Shown here: piece by piece, positions 36,547-45,464 of the stretch
Layout of the letters: the number at the start of each line of letters is the position of its first letter
Position numbering within the stretch: position 1 is the first letter of the stretch
Assembly: GCA_039513195.1 (NCBI GenBank)
Contig: JBCCRM010000006.1
Location: 118,238-182,237, forward strand
Source: Thermohalobaculum sp039513195
GTDB taxonomy: Bacteria > Pseudomonadota > Alphaproteobacteria > Rhodobacterales > Rhodobacteraceae
Reading direction: 5' to 3'
Length of the DNA: 64,000 bases
Notes under the pieces: model-generated
Told to the model about the DNA's origin: nothing
The model's database searches: none
What the model saw: the letters and a program-made list of their open reading frames with translations, nothing else
Translations under genes and position numbers: made by a program

Positions 36547-37033
36547 GAAGTTCTTCGAGCATGCGTCCGACTGAGATGTTGAGTGCGTAGTTGGACAGCG
36601 AGATCCCGGCAAACCGATGAACCCCGGCCGGCTCGAGTGCACGCGAGACAGTGTCTGCGGCCAAGCTGCCAAGCCGATATGGCGATGCCGCCATCCAGTT
36701 TCTGGCAAACCACTTGGGCCGCCCAGATCGGTCGTCGAGGCCAAGTCCTGCACCGGGCGTCCGGCGCTCAGCAGTAGGAGATCGGGCCTTGTATCAATGG
36801 CGTTCCGGTGGACGGAAGAGTTTGACCGTCTTTACCGTGCCCGGCCAAACCAATTGCCAATAAATCGTTGGCAATAGGCTACGTCACAGGCAAGGACGGC
36901 AGGCGCATCGCTGCCTGGAACCGCGACCGCGAGAACGCCCGTCGACGCCGATGATTGGCTTTTCGCCGATCGGCTAAATATGTTGCCGGTCCAGCTTGGG
37001 CGGCCTCACCAGGGTAACCTGAGGGCAACGCAG
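36547..37033. other. Intergenic region, no convincing gene
   Basis: About 490 bases between the convergent kinase and AraC-type regulator genes. A 27-codon frame from 36797 (MAFRWTEEFDRLYRARP...) has coding-like composition but stops early and may be a remnant of a truncated gene. Nothing else is recognised. Confidence 0.35.
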
Positions 37034-37954
37034 TCATCTTTCAGGGAGGGTTGCCGTGCCGCTCGGCGCGTCTACTTCCCGCGTCCAACGCGCTGGGGAC
37101 AACCCCGTCGCAACGCGGAAACATCGGCTGAAATGCGCCTGGTCGGAAAATCCTGCCGCATGGGCCACAGCCCCTATGCTCTCACCCTCCGCCAGCAATG
37201 CGCGTGCGCGCTCCAAACGCGCCCGCATCACCCAGCGCCAGGGCGTCAGTCCGGTATGCTCGACAAAAAGTCGGGTCAGGCGAATGCGCGACAGCCCGGC
37301 GACGCTCGCCAACAGGTCGACGGTTAGGGCTTGGTCGAGGTTATCGGCGGCGAAATGCATCGCCCTCGACAAGGATTTCGGGGCCGCTTCCGCCTGACGC
37401 CTTTGGCTGTCGATTGCGAAGACCTCGTGGATCGCCGCGACGGCGAGCGCCTCGCTGAAGCCCGACTGTCGCCTTGGCTGCTGGCACTCGTCGGTCAGCA
37501 TCATCGCAATCTGGCGCAGATCGGCGCTGTCCGGCAGAAACAGCGGGACATCGAGGTCCACGCTTTGACCGACCGCCTCGCGCAGATGTTTAGCCTCTAT
37601 GTGAATATCGATATGTTCCAAGCAGCGCGGCGTACCGAGCACGCCGACAAGGGGCAGATGCGCCGGCACGAAACAAACGCTGCAGGCCGCCGTCTCTCGG
37701 CTACCAACATGGCCCAGCGATATAGAGCCGCCCTTCAGAAAGATCACGAAACGCGGGTCCGGCGACATGTAGCGGCCGGCGGCGCCTTGTCCGATCTCGA
37801 CGTGCCAATAGTCTATCGCCATCCTGTCGAGGAGCAGAGACCGCGACTCGGATAGCGGCAGAACGCTCTTGACCCGCGACCTCATTCTCGGCTTGAACGA
37901 CATGCGCACCCCCAGTCTTGGCTGGCGTGGCATTCCGCTGGCTTTTTTCGTCAT
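37034..37954 (-). CDS. AraC-family transcriptional regulator
   Basis: A 306-residue regulator with an N-terminal sensor domain (YWHVEIGQGAAGRYMSPDPRFVIFLKGG) and a C-terminal AraC double helix-turn-helix from about residue 205: LTVDLLASVAGLSRIRLTRLFVEHTGLTPWRWV, then IGAVAHAAGFSDQAHFSRCFR and GLSPARWTRE. It is divergent from the siderophore-type iron transporter with an 83-base gap, so it probably controls that operon in response to an imported chelate, as PchR/YbtA-like regulators do. The start could be an internal Met (residue 18 or 24). Confidence 0.88.
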   Translation of the reverse strand: MTKKASGMPRQPRLGVRMSFKPRMRSRVKSVLPLSESRSLLLDRMAIDYWHVEIGQGAAGRYMSPDPRFVIFLKGGSISLGHVGSRETAACSVCFVPAHLPLVGVLGTPRCLEHIDIHIEAKHLREAVGQSVDLDVPLFLPDSADLRQIAMMLTDECQQPRRQSGFSEALAVAAIHEVFAIDSQRRQAEAAPKSLSRAMHFAADNLDQALTVDLLASVAGLSRIRLTRLFVEHTGLTPWRWVMRARLERARALLAEGESIGAVAHAAGFSDQAHFSRCFRVATGLSPARWTREVDAPSGTATLPER

Positions 37955-38037
37955 ACGAATGATCCCCGGGCTGTCAACTGCTTAAGCGAGGCCAGGCCCG
38001 TGCAGATCTTCCACCGAATGCGGGGTTTGCGTTGGGG

Positions 38038-39054
38038 ATGGGCGCCACAGAGACACACGCATCCTACGGGCGGCGGGCATGTCTGGCGGTGGCTTTGGCG
38101 ATGACCATTGCGATATCGGGCGGGAATGCGACGGCGCAGGCGGGGCCGCGGGCGATCGATCATCGCTGGGGTGCAACCCTTGTGGCGGCGCCCCCCGACC
38201 GCAGCGTGAGCCTTTCCTTTACCGGGATCGACGCGTTCCTTGCCCTCGGTATCGTCCCAACCGCCTATCGCGCCTGGTATGGCGGCGATGCGCGGGGGCT
38301 CTGGCCCTGGTCAGCGGCGCGGATGGCCCCCGATGCGACACCGGTTGTCCTGCGTGGCGAGATCGATGCCGAGACCGTCGCGCGGCTGGAGCCAGATTTC
38401 GTCGAAGCGACCTACTCCGGCATCTCCCGAGCCCAATATGCTGCGCTATCGCGGGTTGCCCCGGTTTTGCCGGCGCGGACGGGCAGCGGCGACTTCGGGG
38501 CGACCTGGGAGGAGATGCTAACCGGCATCGGTGAAGCCACTGGCCGCGCCAAGAAGGCCGAGGAGGTGATCGCCGATATCGAGGGCCGGATTTCATCGAT
38601 CCGCGCGGCGCATCGCGACTGGGATGGCCAGACGGCCATCGTCGCGCTGCCGTCTGGGCCGACCATCTTTGGCCAATCGGATCCACGTATGCTTCTGCTT
38701 ACCAAGCTGGGTTTCCGGCTTCCGGAGACCGCGGGCAAGCTTTCGCTCGGGGCCTTTTCCTTCAAACTGGACCCGGAGTTGACAGCGCCTTTGGAGGCCG
38801 ATGTCGTCATCTGGCTCGATTTCGGCTCGGGGTTCGACACGGTGCGTGATAACCCCCTCCGCGGCGGGTTGCGGATAGTGCGTGACGGGCGCGAGATCGC
38901 CGCCGATCAAACGCTCTCGGCGGCACTAAGCTACGCGAGCCCGCTCAGCATTCCCTACGCCCTCGACCGGTTAGTGCCTCTCTTGGAAGTGGCGTTGGAC
39001 GGCGATCCTGAGACCGTCGTTACCGGCGCGCGAGAGGCGGGGCTGGTCCGCTGA
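38038..39054 (+). CDS. Iron-siderophore ABC transporter substrate-binding protein (FecB/FepB-like)
   Basis: A 338-residue periplasmic protein of the type III (helical-backbone) class. It has a Sec signal (about residues 1-34, with ACLAVALAMTIAISGG as the hydrophobic core), then WGATLVAAPPDRSVSLSFTGIDAFLALGIVPTAYRAW, the usual opening of FecB/FhuD-like proteins. ATG 38038 is preferred over TTG 38032. It heads a four-gene unit with two FecCD permeases and an ATPase. A ferric siderophore is the likely ligand; vitamin B12-type corrinoids or haem are less likely alternatives. Confidence 0.85.
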   Translation: MGATETHASYGRRACLAVALAMTIAISGGNATAQAGPRAIDHRWGATLVAAPPDRSVSLSFTGIDAFLALGIVPTAYRAWYGGDARGLWPWSAARMAPDATPVVLRGEIDAETVARLEPDFVEATYSGISRAQYAALSRVAPVLPARTGSGDFGATWEEMLTGIGEATGRAKKAEEVIADIEGRISSIRAAHRDWDGQTAIVALPSGPTIFGQSDPRMLLLTKLGFRLPETAGKLSLGAFSFKLDPELTAPLEADVVIWLDFGSGFDTVRDNPLRGGLRIVRDGREIAADQTLSAALSYASPLSIPYALDRLVPLLEVALDGDPETVVTGAREAGLVR

Positions 39055-40028
39055 TCCGGTATCTGCTTCTGGGTTTCGGTCTTTGGCTAGTTTGCCTCGC
39101 TTCGCTGGTGTTCGGCGCCAGACCGGGGGTAGGGCTGGCGGACCTCTCAGCGCTCCTCTCCAGCGCCGAAATGCGCGATGCAAATGGCATCGTCGTGGCC
39201 GAGATGCGCTTGCCGCGCACCCTCGGCGGTCTCCTGGCGGGTGGGGCTCTTGGGTGTGCGGGCGCGCTGATCCAAACCCTGACGCGCAATCCGCTGGCCG
39301 ATCCGGGCTTGCTGGGCGTCAATGCGGGCGCCGCGCTCGGTATCGTCGCGAGTGTCACGGTTTTCGGGCCATTACCGTCCGGTGCTCTGGCGATGCCGGC
39401 GCTTGCGGGCGGTTTCACGGCGCTCCTGGCGGTGTGGGCAGTCGGCGCTGCGGCACGGTCGCCGCTGACCTTGGTTCTCGCGGGCGCCGCGCTGACCGCG
39501 CTACTTGGTGCGCTGCTGCGCAGTCTCATCCTACTCGATCCCTTTGCCCTCGATGCCTACCGGGACTGGGCTGTCGGTGCCCTCGACGGCGTCCGGTCGG
39601 GCCTGTTGGTTGTGCCGGCAATTCTCGCGGCCATTGGAGCTGGCCTGGCCGTGCCGGCGGCGAGGCGGCTCGACGCCCTAGCGCTCGGTGACGACCTTGC
39701 CCAGGCCCTGGGCGCAAATCTGGTCGCGGCGCGCCTGCTGACGCTTGCAGCGGTCGGTATCCTGGCGGCCGCAGCCGTCCTGGTGGCGGGCCCCCTCGCA
39801 TTCGTCGGCCTGGTGGCACCCTATCTCGCCCGGGCAACGGGGGTGCAGACGAGCCTGGCACTCGCGATTGTGTCGGCGGGTTTCGGCGCTGCCCTTTTGC
39901 TCACCGCAGACATCGCCGGCCGTATCGTCGCGCCCGGGATCGTCATCGAGGCGGGGCTCGGCGTTACTCTCATCGGCGGTACGTTCCTCATTCTCCTCGT
40001 TCGGCGCCAAGCACGGAATCCCGCATGA
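39051..40028 (+). CDS. FecCD-family permease, first subunit (start uncertain)
   Basis: A polytopic FecCD/BtuC-type permease. The conserved block MRLPRTLGGLLAGGALGCAGALIQTLTRNPLADPGLLGVNAGAA is unmistakable in its parts. The only standard start is GTG at 39108, which would remove the first membrane helix; in-frame coding sequence encoding that helix (LLLGFGLWLVCLASLVFG) continues upstream to a CTG at 39051, which overlaps the stop of the preceding gene. I therefore mark the CTG as a possible start. The C-terminus overlaps the next permease gene by 4 bases. Confidence 0.75.
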   Translation: MIRYLLLGFGLWLVCLASLVFGARPGVGLADLSALLSSAEMRDANGIVVAEMRLPRTLGGLLAGGALGCAGALIQTLTRNPLADPGLLGVNAGAALGIVASVTVFGPLPSGALAMPALAGGFTALLAVWAVGAAARSPLTLVLAGAALTALLGALLRSLILLDPFALDAYRDWAVGALDGVRSGLLVVPAILAAIGAGLAVPAARRLDALALGDDLAQALGANLVAARLLTLAAVGILAAAAVLVAGPLAFVGLVAPYLARATGVQTSLALAIVSAGFGAALLLTADIAGRIVAPGIVIEAGLGVTLIGGTFLILLVRRQARNPA

Positions 40029-40990
40029 GCCGGTTTGTCGCCGCGCATGCCATCGTTGGTGCTGTGCTGCTGGGCCTGATCCTGCAGCGGCTCGCCGGGG
40101 GCAGCCCGCCTGCGGATCTCGCCGCAGCGCTGGCTGGCGATCCGTTGGAGCGGGTCATCCTTCTGCACTTTCGCCTGCCGCGCCTCGTCTTGGCGATGGC
40201 GGTGGGGGCGGCCCTCGGCATGGCGGGGAGTGCCTTGCAAGTTATGCTGCGCAATCCGCTCGCCTCGCCCGATATCATCGGCTTCGGGGCCGGGGCGGCC
40301 GCGGGGGCGGCTGGCGCCATCCTGATCCTCGGTGAGATCGGTGCAGCCGTGCCAGGCGCCCTCACAGGGGGCGCACTGACGGCCGCGCTCGTCATGGCGC
40401 TCGCCTGGCGCGACGGGGTTTCACCGCTTTCGCTGGTGCTGATCGGCTTGGCTCTCGGCCTGATGCTCACAACGCTCACCGACATTCTGCTCAGCCTGAG
40501 TCCCGCGATCCTGGCGAGCGAGACGGCACGGTTCCTGACCGGTTCCTTCGCCTCTGCCGACTGGCGCTTCGCCGGGTGGATGAGTCTGGCGACCGCGGTC
40601 GGCGGCGCTGTGCTGCTGCGCTTCGCGTTTCGGATCGACCGGCTGGCGATGGGGGACGACTTGGCCGTGACCCTCGGACTTGCGCCCGACAGTATCAGGC
40701 TCTCGGTGGCCGCGACGGCGGCGCTGCTTGTCGCGGCGAGCGTCGCCGTCGCCGGGCCGATCCCGTTCATTGCGTTCCTTGCCGGTCCCATTGCCCGTTT
40801 CGCCGCCGACGAGCCCGGTACGGTGCTGCCGCTTGCGGCCCTGGTCGGCGGGACCCTCGGCGTCGCTGCAGACTCGCTTGCGGGTGTGCCGGTCGGGGGC
40901 ACCCGCCTTCCGGCGGGCGTCTTCACTGCGATGATCGGCGGGCCGGCGATGCTGATCCTGCTCCTGCGGCTGGAGGTTGACCGAAAGTGA
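40025..40990 (+). CDS. FecCD-family permease, second subunit
   Basis: A 321-residue polytopic permease with HFRLPRLVLAMAVGAALGMAGSALQVMLRNPLASPDIIGFGAGAA, the family signature, in its N-terminal half, and GPIPFIAFLAGPIARF near residue 245 as the ATPase-coupling region. It starts ATG within the overlapping ATGA of the previous gene and ends overlapping the GTG start of the ATPase. It pairs with the first FecCD subunit as a heterodimeric channel. Confidence 0.92.
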   Translation: MSRFVAAHAIVGAVLLGLILQRLAGGSPPADLAAALAGDPLERVILLHFRLPRLVLAMAVGAALGMAGSALQVMLRNPLASPDIIGFGAGAAAGAAGAILILGEIGAAVPGALTGGALTAALVMALAWRDGVSPLSLVLIGLALGLMLTTLTDILLSLSPAILASETARFLTGSFASADWRFAGWMSLATAVGGAVLLRFAFRIDRLAMGDDLAVTLGLAPDSIRLSVAATAALLVAASVAVAGPIPFIAFLAGPIARFAADEPGTVLPLAALVGGTLGVAADSLAGVPVGGTRLPAGVFTAMIGGPAMLILLLRLEVDRK

Positions 40991-41763
40991 GGGGTCTGTC
41001 GGCAGAGGGGCTCTCCGTCCAACTCGCCAGTCGCCCGGTCCTCCGCGACGTCGATCTGACGCTGCCGGAAGGTGCGGTGACCGCGATCATAGGACCCAAT
41101 GGCTGCGGAAAGTCGACGTTGCTGCGCAGTCTTGCCCGGATCGTGCGCCCCTCGGCTGGCCGTGTCCTGCTCGACGGCGAGGATCTCTGGCGCGTCGAGG
41201 CCCAGGCCCGGGCGCGGCGGATCGGTTTTCTGCCGCAGATGCCGCAGACGCCGGAGGGTATTCGTGTGCGCGCGCTGGTCACCCGCGGACGCACGCCGCA
41301 TCAGGGACGCTTTGGCCTGCTGAGCCGCCTCGACCACGCGGCAGTGGACCAAGCATTGTCGATGGTGGGGCTCGACGCGCTCTCCGAACGGCGGGTGGAC
41401 CGGCTTTCGGGTGGTCAACGCCAGCGGGCCTGGATCGCGCTCACCCTGGCGCAGGAGACCGGGATCCTACTGCTCGACGAGCCGACGACCTTCCTCGATC
41501 CGCCGCATCAGGTTGAGATCCTGCGCCTCGTTCGACGCCTGCAAGCCGAGATAGGCCGTACCGTCGTGATGGTGCTGCACGACATCAACCTCGCCTCGCT
41601 CTTCGCAGACCGGGTTGTCGGCATGCGAGATGGCAGGGTTGTCTTTTCAACAGGTCCCGGGGCGCCCCTGACTGCACGCCAGATCGATGATCTCTTCGGC
41701 ATGACGGTCGTACCCGTCGAACATCAGGGGGCGCGAAGGCCGGTTTTCTTGCCCAAGGTCTGA
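40987..41763 (+). CDS. FecE-like ABC transporter ATP-binding protein
   Basis: A 258-residue ABC ATPase. Walker A is GPNGCGKSTLLRSLARI (about 37-53), the signature is LSGGQRQRAWIALTLAQE, Walker B is GILLLDEPTTFLD, and the H-loop is VVMVLHDINLA. The GTG start overlaps the preceding stop. The substrate class (iron chelate) is inferred from the permease family. It is the last gene of the operon; the next gene is convergent after 56 bases. Confidence 0.93.
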   Translation: MRGLSAEGLSVQLASRPVLRDVDLTLPEGAVTAIIGPNGCGKSTLLRSLARIVRPSAGRVLLDGEDLWRVEAQARARRIGFLPQMPQTPEGIRVRALVTRGRTPHQGRFGLLSRLDHAAVDQALSMVGLDALSERRVDRLSGGQRQRAWIALTLAQETGILLLDEPTTFLDPPHQVEILRLVRRLQAEIGRTVVMVLHDINLASLFADRVVGMRDGRVVFSTGPGAPLTARQIDDLFGMTVVPVEHQGARRPVFLPKV

Positions 41764-41819
41764 CATCCCGCTTGGTCGCATCTGCGCCCTGGCGCGGACG
41801 AACCGCCGCCTTGCCCGGC

Positions 41820-43121
41820 TTAGTAGGTGGCTTCGTAGATACGGCATCGTTCTTCTACCGTCATGTCGGCGACATGGGCGATCTCCGACTGTTTGTGAAG
41901 CCGGTACACGGGCAGCAGGGGCGCGCCGAACCAAGATGACACCACCGGATTATCCGTTAGCCGGTCGAGGGCCGCCTCCAGCGTTGTGGGCAACCGCTGA
42001 AAGCCCTTCTCGGCGAGAGCCCGATCGGGCAGAAGGGACAGGTCTTCTTCCGTAGGCGTTGGCGTTGGCAGGTCCTCCTCGATCCCTTGGCAGCCGGCAT
42101 GGACGATCGCCGCAAGCGCAAGATGCGGGCACGCAGCCGCATCCCCGGCGCGATACTCCAAATTGAATTGCCGCGCGATGCTGGTTGGGTCTTTCGCAGT
42201 CACGGGACAGACCCGCAACGACGCCTCACGGTCCCTAAAGCCCAGGTTGTTGTAGGCAGCGGACCAGCGATGCGGCGTCAGCCGAAGATAGGAAATCACC
42301 GATGGTGCCGTCAAAGCGAGGATTGCATCGAGATACTTCAGCACGCCCGCAGCGAAGGATCCGGCCAATTGGGACATGCCGAAGGGCCGATCTTCGTCGT
42401 AGGTTGCGGGTTCTCCGGTGGCGTCGACGAAACTCATATGGATATGAACGCCGTTGCCGACGCTGGTCGGATCGCGGATCGGTGTGAAGGTGGCCGCTTC
42501 GGCCAGATGTCGGGCTGTGGAGCGGGTAAGTTCTCGCAAGATCACCGCGGCGTCGGCGGCGCGGACCCCAAGCTCCGGCCCGATGACAACCTCGAATTGG
42601 TTCCGGCCATACTCCTTCATGATGCTATCGGGAGAGAGGCCCGCCGCCGCAAGCTGATGCATCAAGCTTTCGCACAACGGGCGCTCTGCCTCGAACCCAG
42701 CGCGGCCATAGCCCTCGCCGACCAGAGGGGTCTCAGATTTGAGTTGGAATTCGTGCTCGAACGCGGCCAGAAGCTGGACCCCTGCCAAGGTTTCCAGCCG
42801 CGCGAGCGCGCGTCTCAGGATCGCACGGGTACAAAGCGCCCAGGGCTCGCCGTCCATGGACACGATATCACCGAGCATGAAGTGCTCTGTCTGGGTGCCA
42901 AACTCGGCGCGGACCTCGCTCGCAGGGTCTGGGATCAGCAGAAGGTCGCCCAGGGCGCCGAAAGGGCTCTCTGCAATGCTGTCGAAGCAGTTGATCTGAA
43001 CATTCGTGGGGGTCCATCCGACGCCGCGCGCTAACCGCCGCTCCAAGTCGGCTGTGGGGAAGGCCTTGCCGCGGACCTTTCCCGCCAGATCGCAGGTTGC
43101 CGCATAGATCAAAGGCATCAT
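41820..43121 (-). CDS. Glutamine-synthetase-family ligase (gamma-glutamyl-amine type)
   Basis: A 433-residue class III-type glutamine synthetase relative (GlnT/PuuA-like). Active-site blocks are visible: AAFEHEFQL (ExE-type metal site), GRNQFEVVIGP, SVGNGVHIHMSF (NGxHxHxS ATP/Glu site) and HRWSAAYNNLGFRDREASLRVCP. The short N-terminal beta-grasp begins MMPLIYAATCDLAGKVRGKAFP. Such paralogues often ligate glutamate to amines rather than ammonia. The start at ATG 43121 overlaps the RpiR stop in ATGATG; an adjacent ATG at 43118 is equally possible. The catabolic setting argues against a housekeeping GS. Confidence 0.85.
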   Translation of the reverse strand: MMPLIYAATCDLAGKVRGKAFPTADLERRLARGVGWTPTNVQINCFDSIAESPFGALGDLLLIPDPASEVRAEFGTQTEHFMLGDIVSMDGEPWALCTRAILRRALARLETLAGVQLLAAFEHEFQLKSETPLVGEGYGRAGFEAERPLCESLMHQLAAAGLSPDSIMKEYGRNQFEVVIGPELGVRAADAAVILRELTRSTARHLAEAATFTPIRDPTSVGNGVHIHMSFVDATGEPATYDEDRPFGMSQLAGSFAAGVLKYLDAILALTAPSVISYLRLTPHRWSAAYNNLGFRDREASLRVCPVTAKDPTSIARQFNLEYRAGDAAACPHLALAAIVHAGCQGIEEDLPTPTPTEEDLSLLPDRALAEKGFQRLPTTLEAALDRLTDNPVVSSWFGAPLLPVYRLHKQSEIAHVADMTVEERCRIYEATY

Positions 43122-43978
43122 CGGCCGTCGTCTCCATCCATATTTCGGGCGGCGTCCCAGGCGGTGATCCGGGCGCGCACCTTGTTCCAGTCCTCGCTCG
43201 CCACCCGGGCCGCCATGGCCTCGGTCACGGCCAAGGCCGCTGCGTAGCTGTCCCAGATCGTGCCGGTTTCGATCGGAACGGCAAGCACCTCGGCCGCCGT
43301 CCGGTTGATCGGCGAGAGCCATTTGTCGGTCATCACGACGACTTGCGCCTTGCGATCCTTGGCCGCTTTCTCGGCGAGCGTGGCAAGCTTTGACTCATAT
43401 CGGCGAAAGTCGAAGACGAGAAAGACATCCCCCGGCTTCATCCGCAGCAGATATTCCGGCCAGACCTCCGGATCGCGGGAAAGATGGAAGACATTGGGGC
43501 GGGCCTGCCCCAGGTGAAACGCCAAATGACCGGCGAGGTTGTCGCTGACCCTGCCGCCGATTGTATAGAGGCCACGCCGCGGATCGCCCGCCAGCGCGCA
43601 GATCCGATCGAACTGCGCTTCGGTAATCGCCTTGGCGGCAGAGTTCACATGAGCGACGGCGCGGGAGAGGAACTCTGCGAGATAACCGCTCTCGATCGTC
43701 TCCGAGGCTTCATGGATCTCGACCGGAGAGAGGGTGCCATGGCGCAACTCCGACAGCAGCTCGCGCTGCATTTCGGCATAGCCGGAAAGCCCCAGCTTCA
43801 CCACGAAACGCGATATCGAGGGGGGACTCACCTCGGCGCGCTCCGCCAGTTCCTGGATCGGCGCCAGACCCGCATAGGGGTAATCCGACAGCAGCGCGGC
43901 CGCGAGCTTGCGCTCGGTCTGAGTCAGACTGCCCGAATGTTGCTCAATCTTGCTACGAACTGACATCGCCTTCGGCAT
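43118..43978 (-). CDS. RpiR/MurR-family transcriptional regulator
   Basis: A 286-residue regulator. The N-terminal helix-turn-helix (about 18-75) includes LTQTERKLAAALLSDYPYAG and LAERAEVSPPSISRFVVKLGLSGYAEM. The C-terminal SIS domain (about 120-265, with LYTIGGRVSDNLAGHLAFHL and KAQVVVMTDKWLSPI) binds the effector, usually a phosphosugar but in several catabolic clusters another metabolite. It diverges from the hydrolase/transporter operon and is coupled to the GS-like gene downstream, so it probably governs the whole locus. Confidence 0.9.
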   Translation of the reverse strand: MPKAMSVRSKIEQHSGSLTQTERKLAAALLSDYPYAGLAPIQELAERAEVSPPSISRFVVKLGLSGYAEMQRELLSELRHGTLSPVEIHEASETIESGYLAEFLSRAVAHVNSAAKAITEAQFDRICALAGDPRRGLYTIGGRVSDNLAGHLAFHLGQARPNVFHLSRDPEVWPEYLLRMKPGDVFLVFDFRRYESKLATLAEKAAKDRKAQVVVMTDKWLSPINRTAAEVLAVPIETGTIWDSYAAALAVTEAMAARVASEDWNKVRARITAWDAARNMDGDDGR

Positions 43979-43991
43979 CCATGAGAATTTT

Positions 43992-44008
43992 GTTTCAGTA
44001 AACGAAAG
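43992..44008. promoter_or_regulatory. Candidate operator for the RpiR regulator
   Basis: The 71-base divergent gap contains GTTTC-agtaaac-GAAAG, an imperfectly centred inverted repeat with TTTC/GAAA arms. RpiR-family operators commonly have such TGAAA/TTTCA arms. The position between two divergent units fits joint control. The arms are seen; binding is inferred. Confidence 0.45.
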
Positions 44009-44049
44009 TCTGACTCGCGTTGGAAGTGTGTTTTCGCCAGTGTTAGCGG

Positions 44050-44820
44050 ATGAACGTACGGGAACATCCGGGCCTGCTCGGCCCCAACGACCCGAAGCCT
44101 GTGGAGGTACTTCATCCGGAGAGTGCGGCGGAGGTGCTTCTGGTCTGCGAGCATGCGGGGCGCGCAGTCCCAGCTTCGCTCGATGGTCTGGGGGTCAGCG
44201 CCGAAATCCTCGAAAGCCACCGGGGCTGGGACATCGGCGCCGCAGCGGTGGCGCGACGTCTGGCCATGCTGCTCGACGCCCCCCTTATCCTGCAGCGCTA
44301 TTCCCGGCTCGTGCTCGACGCGAACAGACCGCCGGGCAGCCCGACATCGATCCCTGAGGTCAGCCATGGCGCGGAGATCCCGGCAAATCGCGACCTCAGC
44401 GCGGGGCAGAGGGCAGCCCGCGTGGCCGATATCCTGTGGCCAATGGACAAAGCCATCGAGGACACCCTGGCGCGTCATTCGCGGCGCGCGGTCTTCTCGG
44501 TGCACAGTTATACGCCGGAGCTCAACGGCGTGCACCGGCCATGGCATGCCGGGATGCTCACGCGCTGCGCGCCCGAGACTGCGGCGCGTTTGATTGCCTC
44601 TCTTCGCCGACAGAACCCAGATCTGGTCCTGGCGCTGAACGAGCCCTACCGGATCGAGGACGACGGTGACTGGTTCATCCCCCGTCACGCGGAGCCGCGC
44701 GGACTGCCGCACAGCTTGATCGAAATTCGTAACGACGAGATTGCGGATGAGGCTGGCGCTACCCGCTGGGCGAGGCTTCTCGCAACGGCGATCTCCGATG
44801 TTTTGGAGGAGCTGAGATGA
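44050..44820 (+). CDS. N-formylglutamate amidohydrolase-family protein
   Basis: A 256-residue zinc hydrolase of the HutG family (PF05013 pattern). LLVCEHAGRAVPASLDGLG is the opening motif, DIGAAAVARRL and SRLVLDANRPPGSP are central, and FSVHSYTPELNGVHRPWHAGML carries the HSxTP-type metal residues. No histidine-utilisation genes are adjacent, so the substrate may be another N-formyl or N-acyl amino acid. The stop overlaps the next start in ATGA, placing it first in a seven-gene plus-strand operon. Confidence 0.87.
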   Translation: MNVREHPGLLGPNDPKPVEVLHPESAAEVLLVCEHAGRAVPASLDGLGVSAEILESHRGWDIGAAAVARRLAMLLDAPLILQRYSRLVLDANRPPGSPTSIPEVSHGAEIPANRDLSAGQRAARVADILWPMDKAIEDTLARHSRRAVFSVHSYTPELNGVHRPWHAGMLTRCAPETAARLIASLRRQNPDLVLALNEPYRIEDDGDWFIPRHAEPRGLPHSLIEIRNDEIADEAGATRWARLLATAISDVLEELR

Positions 44821-45464
44821 CCCTCACCCGCGAGGTCGCGCTCGACCCAGCCCAAACCGCGCTGCTGTTCATCGACGTGCAAAACTACTGCGCCCGTCGT
44901 GACGGCGGCGAGTTCAAGGAGGTGCAACAGGCAGACTTCGACCGCGACTACGGCTGGTTCTTCGACGAGCTGGAGAGCCGGGTTATACCCAACATGGTCC
45001 GCATCCAGGCGGCTTGCCGGAAGGCGGGCATCGAGGTGATGTACACCACCATCGAGAGCCTAACGCTGGATGGCCGCGATCGATCACTGGACTACAAGAT
45101 CACCGGCTTTCATGTTCCGAAAGGCTCTTGGGACGGCAAGGTGATAGATCAGATCGCGCCTGGCGCAGACGAAATTGTTCTGCCGAAAACCTCGTCCTCG
45201 GTCTTTGTCTCCACCCATGTCGACTACATCCTGCGCAATCTCGGTGTTCGCCAGCTCGTCCTCGCAGGGCTCGTGACCGACCAATGCGTAGAAAGCGCGA
45301 TCCGCGATGCCTGCGACCTCGGTTATCTGGTTACGCAGGTGACGGATGCGTGCCTGACCTACACGCAAGAGCGTCACGACCATTCGCTGCGGACGATCAA
45401 AGGCTATTGCCGCCAACTCGACAGCAATGCGCTGATTGCCGAGCTAGAGGCGTTCGCTGCGTGA
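44817..45464 (+). CDS. Isochorismatase-like cysteine hydrolase
   Basis: A 215-residue alpha/beta hydrolase of the isochorismatase/nicotinamidase superfamily. The triad is visible: D20 in LLFIDVQNYC, K124 in LPKTSSSVF and nucleophile C157 in GLVTDQCVESAIRDACDLGY, preceded by a cis-peptide-type loop. Family members include N-carbamoyl-amino-acid amidases, ureidoacrylate hydrolase and biuret hydrolase. In this operon it probably hydrolyses an amide or carbamoyl group of an imported compound. It is coupled at both ends by 4-base overlaps. Confidence 0.88.
   Translation: MTLTREVALDPAQTALLFIDVQNYCARRDGGEFKEVQQADFDRDYGWFFDELESRVIPNMVRIQAACRKAGIEVMYTTIESLTLDGRDRSLDYKITGFHVPKGSWDGKVIDQIAPGADEIVLPKTSSSVFVSTHVDYILRNLGVRQLVLAGLVTDQCVESAIRDACDLGYLVTQVTDACLTYTQERHDHSLRTIKGYCRQLDSNALIAELEAFAA

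Noticed and set aside
36797..36880. Short frame MAFRWTEEFDRLYRARP...
   Set aside because: Only 27 codons and no evident coupling; may be a gene remnant but cannot be supported.
45014..45460. Upstream extension of the LivM-LivG frame
   Set aside because: It overlaps the cysteine hydrolase gene in another frame; the GTG in the stop/start overlap is the expected initiator.
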